Positions 13,501-25,983 of a stretch of DNA of 64,000 nt are shown piece after piece (the stretch's first letter is position 1; each line of letters opens with the position of its first letter). The notes under the pieces were generated by a model, which had not been told where the DNA came from, did no database searches, and saw nothing but the letters and a program-made list of their open reading frames with translations. A program made the translations under genes and the position numbers. This DNA is from Centropus unirufus (lineage: Eukaryota > Chordata > Aves > Cuculiformes > Centropidae), in contig VYZI01000146.1 in the NCBI GenBank assembly GCA_013397695.1, positions 548,142-612,141 on the forward strand, given 5' to 3'.

Positions 13501-15013
13501 AGGATAGCAATTGTGGAGTTGCAGTCATCCACTAAATGGTGCATTCCCAAACTGATGACCTTTCTCCTAGTATGTGATCCACCATTACAGACCTCAGCAA
13601 GGAAATTCAGCTGTAGACGGTGGGCAAGAAACGAGGATTGTGCCTGGTGTAAAAGAAGACTTAAATGGGAGGCTGGGGAACAAATACTGGCACAATAATA
13701 GAAAAATAAGATACTTTATATGTCAGTGAAAATTGGTTGTAATGTGCTGAATGATCAGTTGATCTATATATTAGTAGTGCAAGTTTGTGCAGAAAAAAAG
13801 GAATGGTAACTTTGAATTGCTTAATGGTGATCTGGAAACCTGAGTTATGTTTGGTCATTTCTTAAGATGAGTAACAGAAAGAATGTGGACTGCATTCTCC
13901 TGAAAATAAAGAAGAGAGAGGGGTCAGAGTAGAGTAAGAGCATGGGTGTTTCTTATAAGTCTGCTTCCTTCTGTGTCTGAGCTTTTGTAAATTTATTGGC
14001 CATCTCCATGGCAATTCTTTCAAAAAAAGAAGCTTTTTGTGTTCTGTATTGGAGGGTCATTGTTTGCTCCTTAGTGATTTAAGCGAGTTTTCCTTAAATT
14101 ATCTGTTTCATGCACCAGTAGTTCTTCTTGAGACTTTAAAACCTGGCCAAAGTATCACCCTTCTTGACTCAGCTCCCAAGTCTGTCTGTTGTGGCCAGCT
14201 GCAGTCCTTGGAATGCCTGGAGTGGTTCTGCAACAAACCAGCACCACATGAAGCAATTGCTTATCAGTGAAGTGATTTATTGTAGTGAATATGTAGTAAA
14301 TGTAGTAAATACATTGTGCTTAATTTACTCCCGCCATGTAACAATATTGAAAAATATGATGTCAGTCCTGGACTGAAATGAAGACAGGACAATACTGTAG
14401 ATATTGACATTATGTGAAAAAAAAAAAGTTTTGTTTTGAAGTGCCGCCCAAGTAGATCTTGAGTAGTTAGATAGGAATATCACCTCTTTGTAGAGGAGAC
14501 TTTTTAGTAGTTGGACTCAATATTTAGATTCTTCAGCTATTTGTTTATACTTGCGTATCTATAATCCAATCCACTGTCTCTTCCTGCCCTTCTTTGTAGG
14601 GGAAAAACTGAGGAGTGTCAATGTAATGGTTCTCCCTCAGGTTTCACTTCAGCTACCCATGTGCTAATTGTGAGGAGACAGGAATCCCATGTGGCTTCAT
14701 TGAGTCTTGAGTATTTGTTCTATTTCTTTGTTCAGTGCCCTCTTCTTATTCTTGAGTGAGAGTCAGTAGATAACATTTTGGAATTAATTCTGTTCCAAAC
14801 TTCATGCTTTGATCTGTCATCTTCCAAGCTAGATTTACCTCTGGAACTTTGTTAAACTTTGTTCCTACATTTCTCAAATACTAGCTGGGTATCATGGATC
14901 ATGCTTCATTTTTCCAATTTGATACTTTTTAATGGTTCTGTGTTCAACGCTTTGTATAGCATCCCATCACATGAAAAGAATTTTTTTTAAACTTGCAGGG
15001 GCCAGTGTGCATT

Positions 15014-15043
15014 CTTTTTTTCTTTTTTTTTTGTTTGTTTGTC
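15014..15043. repeat. T-rich simple sequence
   Basis: A run of T broken by C and G ends in GTTTGTTTG. Similar T/G-rich patches occur near 9897-9930, 18555-18595 and 25219-25265. They are low complexity and no repeat body could be identified next to them. Confidence 0.55.
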
Positions 15044-17456
15044 AGGGTGAGGTTTCTTTTGGTACAAGGAGCTTGGTGGGGTGGAGTTTTTTATCTGTCT
15101 GGAGTTAGTCAGGCGGAGATAAGCTTGGGGTCATTATATGTATATATTTTCCATATGAGTTTTCATATAGCTGTTGGGCAAGTGAAAATACAGTCATGCT
15201 TACTTCAAACTTACCCCATTGTGTTTTGGTTTTTTTTTATCTCACATAAGCATTCTTGTCACGCATCATAAGAAGCTTCCTTTGAAGATTCCATTTTACA
15301 TTGACCAAGTACTTTTAGTTTTGTGAACATTTGCTATGCACACATAGGTAATTCTAAAATTATTTCTTCTGAATGGTTTGCTTTCATTTTAACCAATATC
15401 TACCCAGACATACCAACCTGAAACTCCTTTGCAAAGCTGCACATATTGCTTATGCAGCCCCAGGATTTCTTCTATAGGTGGTAAAAGATTATTGGAAAAA
15501 GTGTTGTGCAACAGTATGAGTTTGCATCTCTTGGGATCCAAGGCACTTAACTATCCTCAAAATATTTGGAGCAGTGAGTCCATGACAAGGATTTTGGACT
15601 CTCACAAATGTGTTTGCCTTTCTTTTCATACTGGTTCTGTTCTGTAATATCCTTAAATAGTGCTAGTTGCAGTGAGTTAGATTAGCTTGGGTTTTTTAGT
15701 GTTTTAACAGTCCTGGGAATAAGTCCTGGAAGTTTAGTCCTAGGTAGTCGTGTCTGAGCAGTCATATCTTCTTGCCCTGGGCAATTTTGAACTCGTTGGT
15801 TGTTCTTTAAGGATGCTTTAAGATGCATAATGGAGGATGATGCATGTTGGGATGTCTGATGAGATTACTGTCAAGTCCTGCCCACCCTGCTCTTGAGGCA
15901 GCTTCTGGGTGGCCACAGTTTACATCAGAGAATCAGTTTCAGAATCAGTAATCAAGAGTTCTCAAGCTAATCTGTAATTTTTTTCCTGTTATATTAGTTT
16001 CCTTTCTTTGGCATATTGCAGACACTCAAAAACACTCATGTCACACCCATTGTAAAATTGATCATTTCAATTCAAGATTAGCAAATTACTGCCTTTTCTT
16101 CCTAAAACTTCAGGTCCTCATAGAGCTGAAATGTATTATTTGGTAAATGAAGGCAGTTATTAGATTTTAAAGGGGAACTGTTTAGTCTTCTGTCTTCAAA
16201 AAAGGTTAACTGAAGATGCAACATCCCCATATAGAAATACCGTTGTATTTTGTATCTAGATGTGTACTCTTGATGACATTTTGGAATGTTTCTCTAATTT
16301 TTTTTAATTATTTTATTTCACAGGCTGTTCATAGACCCTGATAGGTGTTTTCAACCCTAAACTCAAATACTATTTTTCTGTATGGACATGATAAGATATA
16401 AAAATGCTAGCCATCTGCCTTCTCTGAGCCCAGGCTTTATTTGACCCCTATAGGCCACTGAATGAATGTTCAACAACAGTTTTGGTTCTTCTGCTCTTTC
16501 TTTTTCTAATGCCTGAATCCAGATCCAAATGGTTTACCGACCACACAGATCTAAAATTAAATATTAACCACATATCCACCCAAACCTCCCTTTTGTAGAG
16601 CATTCCAAGGCTTTTGTCAAACCTTGTCCATGTAACTTTTCTCCTGTCCTCAGGGGCCACCAAACTGAGCTATTCCTGTTACTAAATCTAATCCTTTTCT
16701 AGAAGGGTGGTTGAACTAAGGTTTAAGGGGGTGGCTAGGTACTGGTTTCTCCTGAGCACAGCTTTCCTTTTATCTTTGAGGACCATTAGATATTTTCTGG
16801 TAACTGGTGAAGGAGTTAAGATTTTTCTCTTGACCAATATTTAAACCTCATAGGGTGAATTTTCCTAAGTCTAGCCCTGAACCAGACCCTGTCTCTAATC
16901 TTGATCTAGGTATTTTGGATAATGATATGAACAATGTATCTAAAATTAATTTTGGCTTGTCCACAAGAGGGACTGGAGTTAGAGGAACTCATGTCTAGAA
17001 CAGACAAGCTTTTGCCTGGCCTCAAACATGCTCTAAAGACTCCCTATATGTGGTGACCATACTGGGCAAAAATACACTACAAACTATAGATTTGTGTTGA
17101 CTAGAGACTTCTATTGTGTTAGGAGTGCAAAAATTAATGATGAAATTTAGATCAGTTTCTGATGCTTACCTTCAGTTCGGTCATCTCTGTTTAGACTTAC
17201 AATGGTAAAGTTGTGGTTTCAAGTAGACTCTTTATAAAAGACTGTTATACATTCAGTGGTCCATGAGGGTGTATGGATGTGATCTAAAGAGACTTGTAAG
17301 GAACAGTTTATTCTAGCCCCAGCCTACTATGCATTCTCTATATACAATTGTGGGGACAGGTTTAGGATTACAGTTAGGAAAATAATAAACCCCAGTTATC
17401 AGTATGTACGGTATGGGCTGCAGGGCTTCCAAGAGGCCAAGTATCATTAGATGATG

Positions 17457-17487
17457 CCAAGCCTCTGGCTTGGAACTTCTAGTTCCA
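17457..17487. repeat. Two overlapping short hairpins with TCT loops
   Basis: CCAAGCC-TCT-GGCTTGG (17457-17473) is followed by TGGAACT-TCT-AGTTCCA (17471-17487), sharing TGG. Both stems are perfect 7-bp matches with the same loop. No function is known. Confidence 0.6.
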
Positions 17488-19498
17488 GCCATGTGATATA
17501 TCTGTAGCTCTGGTTTGGGTTAGGAAAACTGGGGAGTTATATTATCAGTAGTTATTTAATGTAACCCTGGATTAAGACTGGGGCTAGCATTTGCAGAGTT
17601 CTGACACTGCATCTTAGGCTGAGTTCTCCTAAATACCTGTAGAGAAATTGAAAGGTGGAGATAGGATAAAAAAATCCACACCATAGGAGATAGGTGCTGT
17701 AGGAAGTACATTGTTCCCTTTTGAGCCTTGGGCTATTGGGCCTGAGTGCAAATCAAGAGACACAGGTGGTTGCCATTACTATTTTGGTAAAAAGAAGAGT
17801 ATGTCATGACAACCTTTCTTACTCTGGTTTGTTACCTGTCATGAATTTTTCAGACTGCAGTTAACAGCCTTGCTATTTGTTGCTGTGAAAATGGCTTGAG
17901 TGTACTGCTCTGGTTAGGAGGCTTACCTGGCAGCACCTCTCTGGAAACAAAATGTTAGATTTTCTGAGAGCCACCTGGTGTGAATCAAAGTCATGCCACA
18001 GTCAGGGACAGACTGTTTGGCTCATTGGAAACAAGGAGCAATGTGAAGGTCTGTGATGAGTTGAAATGTTAAATTAAATTATTCCCCTCTAAAACCATGT
18101 GTGATACTTTTTAATAATTTATGAAGAGATTGGTGCTGAGAATGTATGAGGTCTTTGGGAGTAGCCAGCATGCTTAAAAGCACCTCAAAATGCCTGCATG
18201 AGCTGGGGGAATGAAACATTAGAACAATATCGACAGCAAAAGTCTACTCTGTCTTTTTTCCACTCTCATGTCATTCTTTCTGTCTTTGAGCTGTAAATGC
18301 GTCAAAACTTCCTTGAAGTTCCACATGCCAGTTCCACAGGTAGCATTTGTGATCACCTTGATCCTCAGTTTCCATGGCAGCAATGCTTGCCTCCTCTTTT
18401 GTGCAGCCTGGTTTTATGCTGGGGTTGGAAGATGCATACGGTCAGAGAGAGAACATGCCAGGACTGAAGCTGTACAGTCTTTATTCTGAAAAGGATAAGT
18501 AGTGATGTTTATAAACTTATTCATAGCATCAGTTAATTACTACGGTTTCTGTTTTGAGGGGTTTTTTTTTTTTCGTTTGTTTGGTTTTGGGTTTTCTCCT
18601 GTGAAAATGTGAAGCTTGGTCAATTTGTCACGAGAGAGCAATCTCAACAGCACTGTGTGAGATGTTTCATCCTGCATACAAGCACTCTATAAAAATTTGG
18701 TGCTTGCTTGACAAGGAGGGTGAAACTTATTTGCAGCTACATAGATGTCTCCAGTATTAAAATGAATGGATAGTGCCAGGATTTAATAAAGAGTGCATTT
18801 ATTGTATTTAAATACAGTGTAAAGTGTAGCTGTGCCAAATTACTTTTGAAATTGCTATCACATCAATAGTTCTTACTGCTGACATATTGAAGTACATTTA
18901 TTATCTAGGGATGACAATCCACTTCTGAATTAATGAGGGGAGCAAATATGAACACCAATAGAAGTTTTAAATAACCATCAGCTGTAACAATTTCTCATGC
19001 AGCCTTACAGTTATTTCTTATGATCTTATGCTGAAAATCATGCAGATAAGGATAATGTTAATACCATTTGATGTAATGAGCCACAAACAGAAGAAAAACG
19101 TGACTTTTTCTTTCCTCTGTCTAAATAGGAGGACAACTTGCAGTGCCGGCAAACTTCTCCCATCCTTTCTTGCTTTGAAACCCTGGGATTCTTTGCTAAA
19201 AGAAAAGTTGCTTCATTAAAAAAATACACGGCCCCCTCTTCTCCAGGGAATTCATACTTTGAAGTGTATTTACACACACACATACACAGAACTTACTCCT
19301 AACTCTATCATTTTTTATTTTGTCAGAATGTTTTTGTATGTGAACTTCAGAAACAGTAATACATGCAAGAGGCACAAACCCAAAATGTTTACATGGCATT
19401 TTTGTGGCTCTGTGTGCACTAAAGAAGTGTTGAAATATCAGTGTTCTTTTATGACTTAAACATTAACTTATTTATTTTTCTTTTTGTTTTCGATATAG

Positions 19499-19579
19499 GT
19501 ACTACAAAAACTAGGAAAAGCAGATGAAACAAAAGATGAACAGTTTGAAGAATATGTTCAAAATTTCAAACGGCAAGAG
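19499..19579 (+). CDS. AMPH: AMPH exon 2 (BAR domain, start of helix 1)
   Basis: This 81-nt exon encodes 27 residues from VLQKLGKAD to NFKRQE, about residues 24-50 of amphiphysin. It forms part of BAR helix 1, which packs in the dimer and contributes to the concave membrane-binding face. The acceptor is GATATAG after a T-rich tract and the donor is GAG|GTCAGT. Both borders are phase 0, so it follows an exon encoding about 23 residues that lies upstream of the window. The sequence is essentially the same as the mammalian protein, so the exon is under strong constraint. Confidence 0.97.
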
Positions 19580-22500
19580 GTCAGTTATGTTTTCAGTTTC
19601 ATTAATTGTGTCTTAAGAAGAATATGATATATTTGAACTTGCTGATTTTGAAGAAAGTGTTACAGGGTAACAGGTACAGAGGTTAACTTTGGGGAGCTAA
19701 GAAGATTTTGTTCTGCTATATTAAAACTGTAATTAAAGTTGGATTTGTGTATGCAGAGGGCTAAGAAATGCACTTATGATAAGGCGACATACTGTAGTCA
19801 TGTATGACACCATCATGACAGAACTGCTTGGGATCAGCAGAGAGAGAGCACAATTTCAACAATGTAATTGTTAAAATAGCAGAAGCAAAACAGAACCAAT
19901 TACAACTTTGTAATTGCCTTCTTACAAAGAGATGGATTTCCTTGGTTTCATTTTGCAGATTGCTTTCATTGTTGGTATGTAACGATAACAGTTTTATACA
20001 AAGTGAATGGATGACTAGTTTCAGAGGGCTGTGTTTTGCCACAATCCCTGTCAGTGCATGGATGACCTGGGGCTGTGTGGGCCACGCTGGGAAGCGCTGC
20101 CAAGGAGCAGGGCTCCATTCCTCTTAGTGTTGTAAACACAACACATGAAAACGAAGGAGCCCCAAAGAGTTTATAATCTACTCCCAGTGTAATCCTGAAT
20201 TCTAACCTCAATTAGTCCTTGCTTTGTTGGACTTCTCAACTTGAAGGTGATTAATTGTGATTAATTATATAGTAGCTTTCTACTCCAAATTAATGCGTAC
20301 CATGAGCTGTATTAATGCCACCAAGAAAAACAGTCTTGTTATGTAAGTATGGACTGAGGTATCTGTCATCTTTGCAAACTATCATTTAGTGCTCATATAG
20401 AAAGGCACTGGAGGGTGAGAGACTGCTCCCATGCATTTTATAGCATGCAAAAATCGGCTCATGTCAGTGTTTGCAATTTCTGCCCTGAATCAGTTTTATC
20501 TACCTCATGCAATTCTGTCCTTTCCATGTAAACTCAAATTGGCATCCTGACTGCTGGGATGCTTATTAACTCCTTTGCATGAGATTATAGTCACTTAGCC
20601 TTGATTTTCATCTCAGCGTAGCAGGGAAGGAGGTTTCAGGAGCCACTGGGCTGTGTAGATCCTCACTCTCCCCCAGAGACAACAATGGTGGAAAGTAAAA
20701 GATCCTATTTCTCTGAGGAGGGTGGTTCCTGCCTCAAATTTCTTCAAGTCAGGAGGATGAAGGGATTTAATAGGTATCAAGAACTAAGAAGCTTTGAAAC
20801 CTTGCAGAGATGTATTTTCCCTTTTCTTCTCCTTCCTCTTTTCCAAGTATGCTAGGATATCAGTGAAGCATTTTTTTCTTCTAGACTGTCCTTGTGTTGC
20901 TGCATATCCTTGCTGTCACTATCCCAGCTGTTGGCACAGCTAGTAGCTCTGTTACTAGAAATAAGGCACATCTGTATGGTTCTAATTGGGTGCAGGACCA
21001 GCTGGAGCCCCCCATGAAGAGAGAGAGTTTTGTGGGATATTTTTAAAGCTACAATTTCTGAGTGAAATTAAAAAAAAAGATGGAAGGGGAAAAAACCAAC
21101 CCTTTTAAGCAAATAAAGCAAAATTATTTATTATTAAAAACCTCCATAAGCAAAATTATGCCTTGAGTGTTACATTTTTTGCTGTCCTTTACAAAGACTT
21201 TTTCATAATAGTGATTTTCAGCTGAAATTCTTGCCAAGGGCTAAGGAGGATCTTAGCATGTCTTCCTTTTTATTTCCTTCTCCTTTGATGTACAGAGAAG
21301 CAGTAATAAGCAGCCACGGACTCTGCAGGAACTGCATGATGCTAAATCCGGATACGAACATGACTTGGGGCCAGGGGAGGAATAGGGTTTGGATAAGTGA
21401 GTGCAGAGGGAACTAATACAACACTCTTGAGGGGCACATGCAGAGTAGGCTCTGGCACACCAAATGAGAGAGATTATTGAATATTTATTAAACTGGGCTT
21501 ACTGTACTCTGCTGGACTCACTCTAGAAGAGTTCTGTTGTGCTCAGTTCTTCAAGTACAGGGGCAAAAAGGCTGCAAAAGTACTGTTTCTGCCCTGGTCA
21601 CTAGTAAGAGCCATATACATTGCTTACATTTTCTTTGTGCTGTCCATGCCTTGATCTACACCTTACTAACAATGCAAAGATATGAACCATTAGGATGTGT
21701 GTCTTAATTATCACTCTTTCTGTTTACTACCTTGCAGAGCTTTTGTCTTCTGTAACCTCAGGCTGCCACCTTTTCTCAATCTTCATTTAGTCCTGCTTTC
21801 AAGATTACGTCTGCAACTCCAAAGGCTTTAGAAAAAGAAAAATTAAATTCTGGGTATTAAAGAATAAAAAACATAAAGGATTGTGCCCTGTGCTGACATC
21901 CACTGAACTGTTAATATAGGCCATTCAGGTGGCTCGCAGGCAGAGTCACCCCTGTTAGAGACTGTCCCATGTTTTGCAGTTTCCTCTAGGATTATTTGTC
22001 TCCATTGTGGTTGCTAACCTAACTGGGGCTTTCTATGACTGAGGCAGCTTAAGCGAAGGTACAAACTTAACTTTGGTTTTTGCAGTCTCCTTTAGCAGTG
22101 ATTTGGCTGTTTCCTGGCCATCTCATCTACCTACTTTTGGTTTTGATGAAGTCTGTCAGTTCAGTTTTGTGTTTCTTTTGAAATTGTTTATAGCAGCTGG
22201 TGCCACATGGGCTCTGGGGATCCTGGTAAGCTGAAGGCTGTGAAAATGGTCTGTTTCTCTTGTTTCCCTACCTTTTTGAGCCTGCAACATTTGGAAGATC
22301 CACTGGTCTTATGGATAGAATTATCATTTTATTGATACTCTCCAAAGATAATAAATGAGAACTCCCAGTTCAGCTCAGGGAAAGGGAAGAGCATGATGTT
22401 CATTAACTGGGAAAACATAGTTGAAAAACTGCAATCTTAACATTCTATTCTTTGCCTGAATAGCAGACTGGATGGTGGTTATGTAACAGACTCAGCAGAA

Positions 22501-23044
22501 GGCGCAGTGTAAGGGTATGTCCAGCAGACCTATATGTAGGAAAAGCTCATTTAGGCTCTCTAGTGATCTGTTCCATCTCTTCCTGAATACAGCTGGATAA
22601 GAGCCCCTTCTGGACTTGACGACCCAGAGCTGAATTACCCAGATGAATCACCATGGAGAAACTGAGTCATGCTATGTCTATAGAGAACAGAGCGCAGTGC
22701 ATTTGCAGAGCCTCAGGACTTCCCTTGTCAGAAGCAGCAAGCCACTGCAGCTGAAACCATGGGAAAAACATTTTTATTTTTAATAGTTAATACAAATATT
22801 AGTCTCCTTCCACTTAAATCGTAAACTGGAAATTGCCACTCTGAATCAGAATTTGTGGAACAAACAAAATATATATAAACTTATAACACATAAAACATAG
22901 TTTTTTGATGTGTTACAAGAAATTTCTTGAGGCTTGAACATTTCTCTCCGCACAGCTAATTCTGTATGTGCTCAGCCTCTTAAATTGATCCTGACCTTCA
23001 GAGAAGGGGGAAAAAACCCAGTTACTGCATATTTCTCTCTACTT

Positions 23045-23082
23045 GATGAAATAAAGTAGGTGATGAAATGATGAAATAAAGT
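23045..23082. repeat. Short direct repeat of GATGAAATAAAGT
   Basis: Two identical 13-bp copies (23045-23057 and 23070-23082) are separated by 12 bases, with partial GATGAAA copies between and after them. This looks like a small local slippage product. Confidence 0.6.
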
Positions 23083-23759
23083 CTCTCTTTCTTGATGAAA
23101 ATATCATCAAGTCCATTGGGTTTTACTAAATTCCTATATCCCTATGTATATTTTAATGGTTCACAGTGCTTGCTTCATTTCTGTAGGGGATCAATATTCT
23201 ATTTCATGTCTATGCATATTTACCTCTTATTATTTTTCCATTTGTACTCATAAGACTTATTTTATTTGATAGATTACAATTAAAATAATTTTTAATGCTT
23301 AAAGCCATTATGCATTGTATATGTACCCAGAGAGATATACCAGTTGCTACTACAAAAGCAGTTTCCTGTGACATTGTCAGCATAAAGTAAAATATCAAGT
23401 GATTTTGTTGCTAATAGAATTAGGTGAAAATGAAGAGCCCTTTTTGCTGTTGTTGAGTGAGCAAAACCTGCGTCTGTGGACTATTTTAACTACGTAATAG
23501 TAATTAATTAATTTAATTAACATGTGTTTCACAGTAGGAGCTGCTTCTCAGGTGTAATTGTAGGGGTCCAGAAAGAGTTTAACCTGGCCAGACCCTCATT
23601 GCATGCACACACGCTTAGCTGCCTTACAGCTGCAGCATGACACTGGCTTGAAGTTGTTCTGTAGGACAATTAACAGTCATTTAAGTGCTCTTTTTGCATC
23701 AGACACGCCACTGATTTCTTACAACTCAGGAATGACCTAAGACACCAAAGGCAAGAGAT

Positions 23760-24560
23760 TCAGGCCCTGCATATAGGCACAAGATGAGCCGTGCAGTGCC
23801 TAATGTGGTCCTCTGGTTTGATCAAATAGGGGCTGATAGTGCTGTATCGTACCTGCTGGGTCCATGGTCCTCTTGACTACACCATAGCACGCCCAGTGGC
23901 AAAAGACACATTTGGGGAGCTAAAGCCTGGCCCTGGGGAGTCATCCAGTTCCAGATTGCAACACCTGAATGTGTCTCCATTCGAGCTGTTTTTCCAGATG
24001 GTTGTGCTGAACTGGGCAGTGGGATCTGGAGAGTCAAGACAGAAACCCATCTGTCCCTTGGGGGCATCTATGGGGTCCTTCGTGGCTCTGATCAGCCCCA
24101 CCAGGGACCCCTAACCCTGCACATGGACTTAGGAGCCTCTTGTCAGCTCAGCCTCGGGCACACAGTCACTTACTTACCATGTCTTACACACGAATGCAGA
24201 TCCTAGCATGTCTAGGAGATCCATGCTACAGCTACATCTCCTGCTGCCCCCATCAGGATCTGCCACACAGCCCTGGACCTGTCTCAAACCCGCACCAGGT
24301 CACAGAATATCAGTGAAGCCTCTTAGAAGCTCCTGGCTCTGCCCACCTTGCCCAGACCCCACAGGACATTATCCATCATCGAGGGCATGGTTTGTGCTAG
24401 GGTCAGCCCCACCAAAGGAGTTGAGCAGCTGCCTTCAGGACTGCAAGTCTGTTGTCTAGGAGGTGGCACCTGCTGCCGCTAGCGAGCCCCTAGTGTATGC
24501 TCTCCGTCTTCCAAATGCTATTCTACAAAGCTGGCAGGTCTCGTAGGACTGGTTGTGTTT
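23760..24560. other. GC-rich island in an AT-rich intron, origin unknown
   Basis: About 800 bases are visibly richer in C and G than the surrounding intron, with many CCC and GGG runs and CCTGG-type words. Overlapping open frames of 74-91 codons occur on both strands because A/T stop codons are scarce. None resembles a family I know. Possibilities are an unrecognised repeat such as a solo LTR, a regulatory element, or a non-coding exon. I cannot decide between them. Confidence 0.4.
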
Positions 24561-25962
24561 GCTCTTTGTGGATGTCTTGCAGAGTATTACAAAAGACACT
24601 AGAGAGCTATGCTGGGTGAATGGTTTTGGCTTTAGAAGTTTTATAAATGCCCTCCTGAATCCACTGAGAACTACATTGGCTCTTAGTTGAGGAGAGGCAC
24701 CTGATTTATGCAGACAGTCATAGATGTCTTAATGTAGAGTTGAATGAAGGACATAATGAAGAAAGGGAGCTTAAATTCATGTAATCCCATGAACTTAAAT
24801 CTGTTTTCTGTAACACCTTCTTTTCTCTGGGAATTATTAGATATCCCATATATCTGTCTGACCATTTTTAAACATACTTTCTGTTCACGCCTTAGGCCTC
24901 TCCTTTTAGTGATCTTGTGCACGGGCTTCAGATGGAGAAAAGAATGCAGGCAATAAATAAAAACTGAGAGCTTTAAAATTACTCTGACAGTGAGACAATG
25001 CTTCCCTCTCACTGGCTGATACTCAGATTTCCTTGGAATTCCATTCTAAATTGCAGAAGATCCTTAATACATGTTAAGCTGCAACATATTGTTTGTTCAA
25101 TACTACACGTCCATTGGAGGCTCCTTTGCTAAACAAAGGCGATGACAAGGGCTGTCCCCAGTAGATGCTCTGTAGTACACTGGACTCGGGAAAACACAAG
25201 CTAGACTAGAGGAAGGGAGTGGTTTGTTTTCTTTGTTTGTTGGTTTGTTTAGTTTTGTTTTTTCCCGTGATCCAAGAAGTGTTTACAAGTGCGTTCGGGG
25301 GGCTGAATCTGACAGGCATCTCTTCAGGGGCAGTCCCAAAGCCTCCTTCAGATACTGGTTGGCCACTAAGCCAAAAACTAGCACTGCAATGTGCAAAGTA
25401 TTTTGGGGGCTATGGGAGAAGTTTCTCTGTGTTTATCATTTAATCCTGAAATGTATGTTTCATAATTATCTCACATATGAGGGACTACTTATCCCAAGGC
25501 AAGAAGAAATACAGTGTACCATTAAATCTCAGCTGAATCTCATAAATTTCCATTCAGGCAGGATACCCAGGAAGGTGAAGCACTCTGCTTTATGCTACAA
25601 AATCATCTCTGGAGGAGCAGCCCAGATCCATTCCAACTAATTCCACACTTCAAAGGACAGAGCCACTGAACCAATGTTTCGGGGTTTTTTATTCTATTGA
25701 TTGCTACAAATCTAAAGTCTAAACCATTGCCACACTAGGCTGGTTTAGATTGCCCTTGGGTATTATGCAGCTTTAGTAACTGTGCTAAATGTTATGCAGT
25801 TGAATGATCAAGTTATTTCTGTCTATTTTCAAAGCAGACCAGTATATGTTTCTTCAGGAACACTTTGGGACAAATGACTATGGGGATAGTTTATAAAACC
25901 CAGCTCTGGGATTTAGCATATGAATGAAGTATGAATTTGGCCCAATAGCTTCTTATTTTATT

Positions 25963-25983
25963 AAGCTTAATTTAATTAAGCTT
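25963..25983. repeat. AT-rich inverted repeat with HindIII-type arms
   Basis: AAGCTTAATT (25963-25972) and AATTAAGCTT (25974-25983) are exact reverse complements separated by one T. It is probably a chance product of AT-rich sequence. Confidence 0.6.

Larger units (their letters stand above)
1..19498 (+). other. AMPH intron 1, 3' part; no gene seen
   Basis: This 19.5 kb holds no exon that I can support. The open frames in it are short, lack splice context and resemble no family I know. It contains a purine tract, TA-rich and T/G-rich simple sequence, a G-rich run and several short inverted repeats listed separately. It has no CpG-rich stretch that would look like the AMPH promoter, so exon 1 should lie upstream of the window. 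It ends in a T-rich tract and the AG at 19497-19498. Confidence 0.8.

Noticed and set aside
1..19498. AMPH exon 1 or its promoter within the window
   Set aside because: No segment encodes the N-terminal amphipathic sequence that precedes VLQKLG, and no CpG-rich promoter-like region is present.
25224..25640. 138-codon open frame on the + strand in intron 2
   Set aside because: It begins in T/G-rich low-complexity sequence. Its translation resembles no family I know, and it lacks splice or promoter context.
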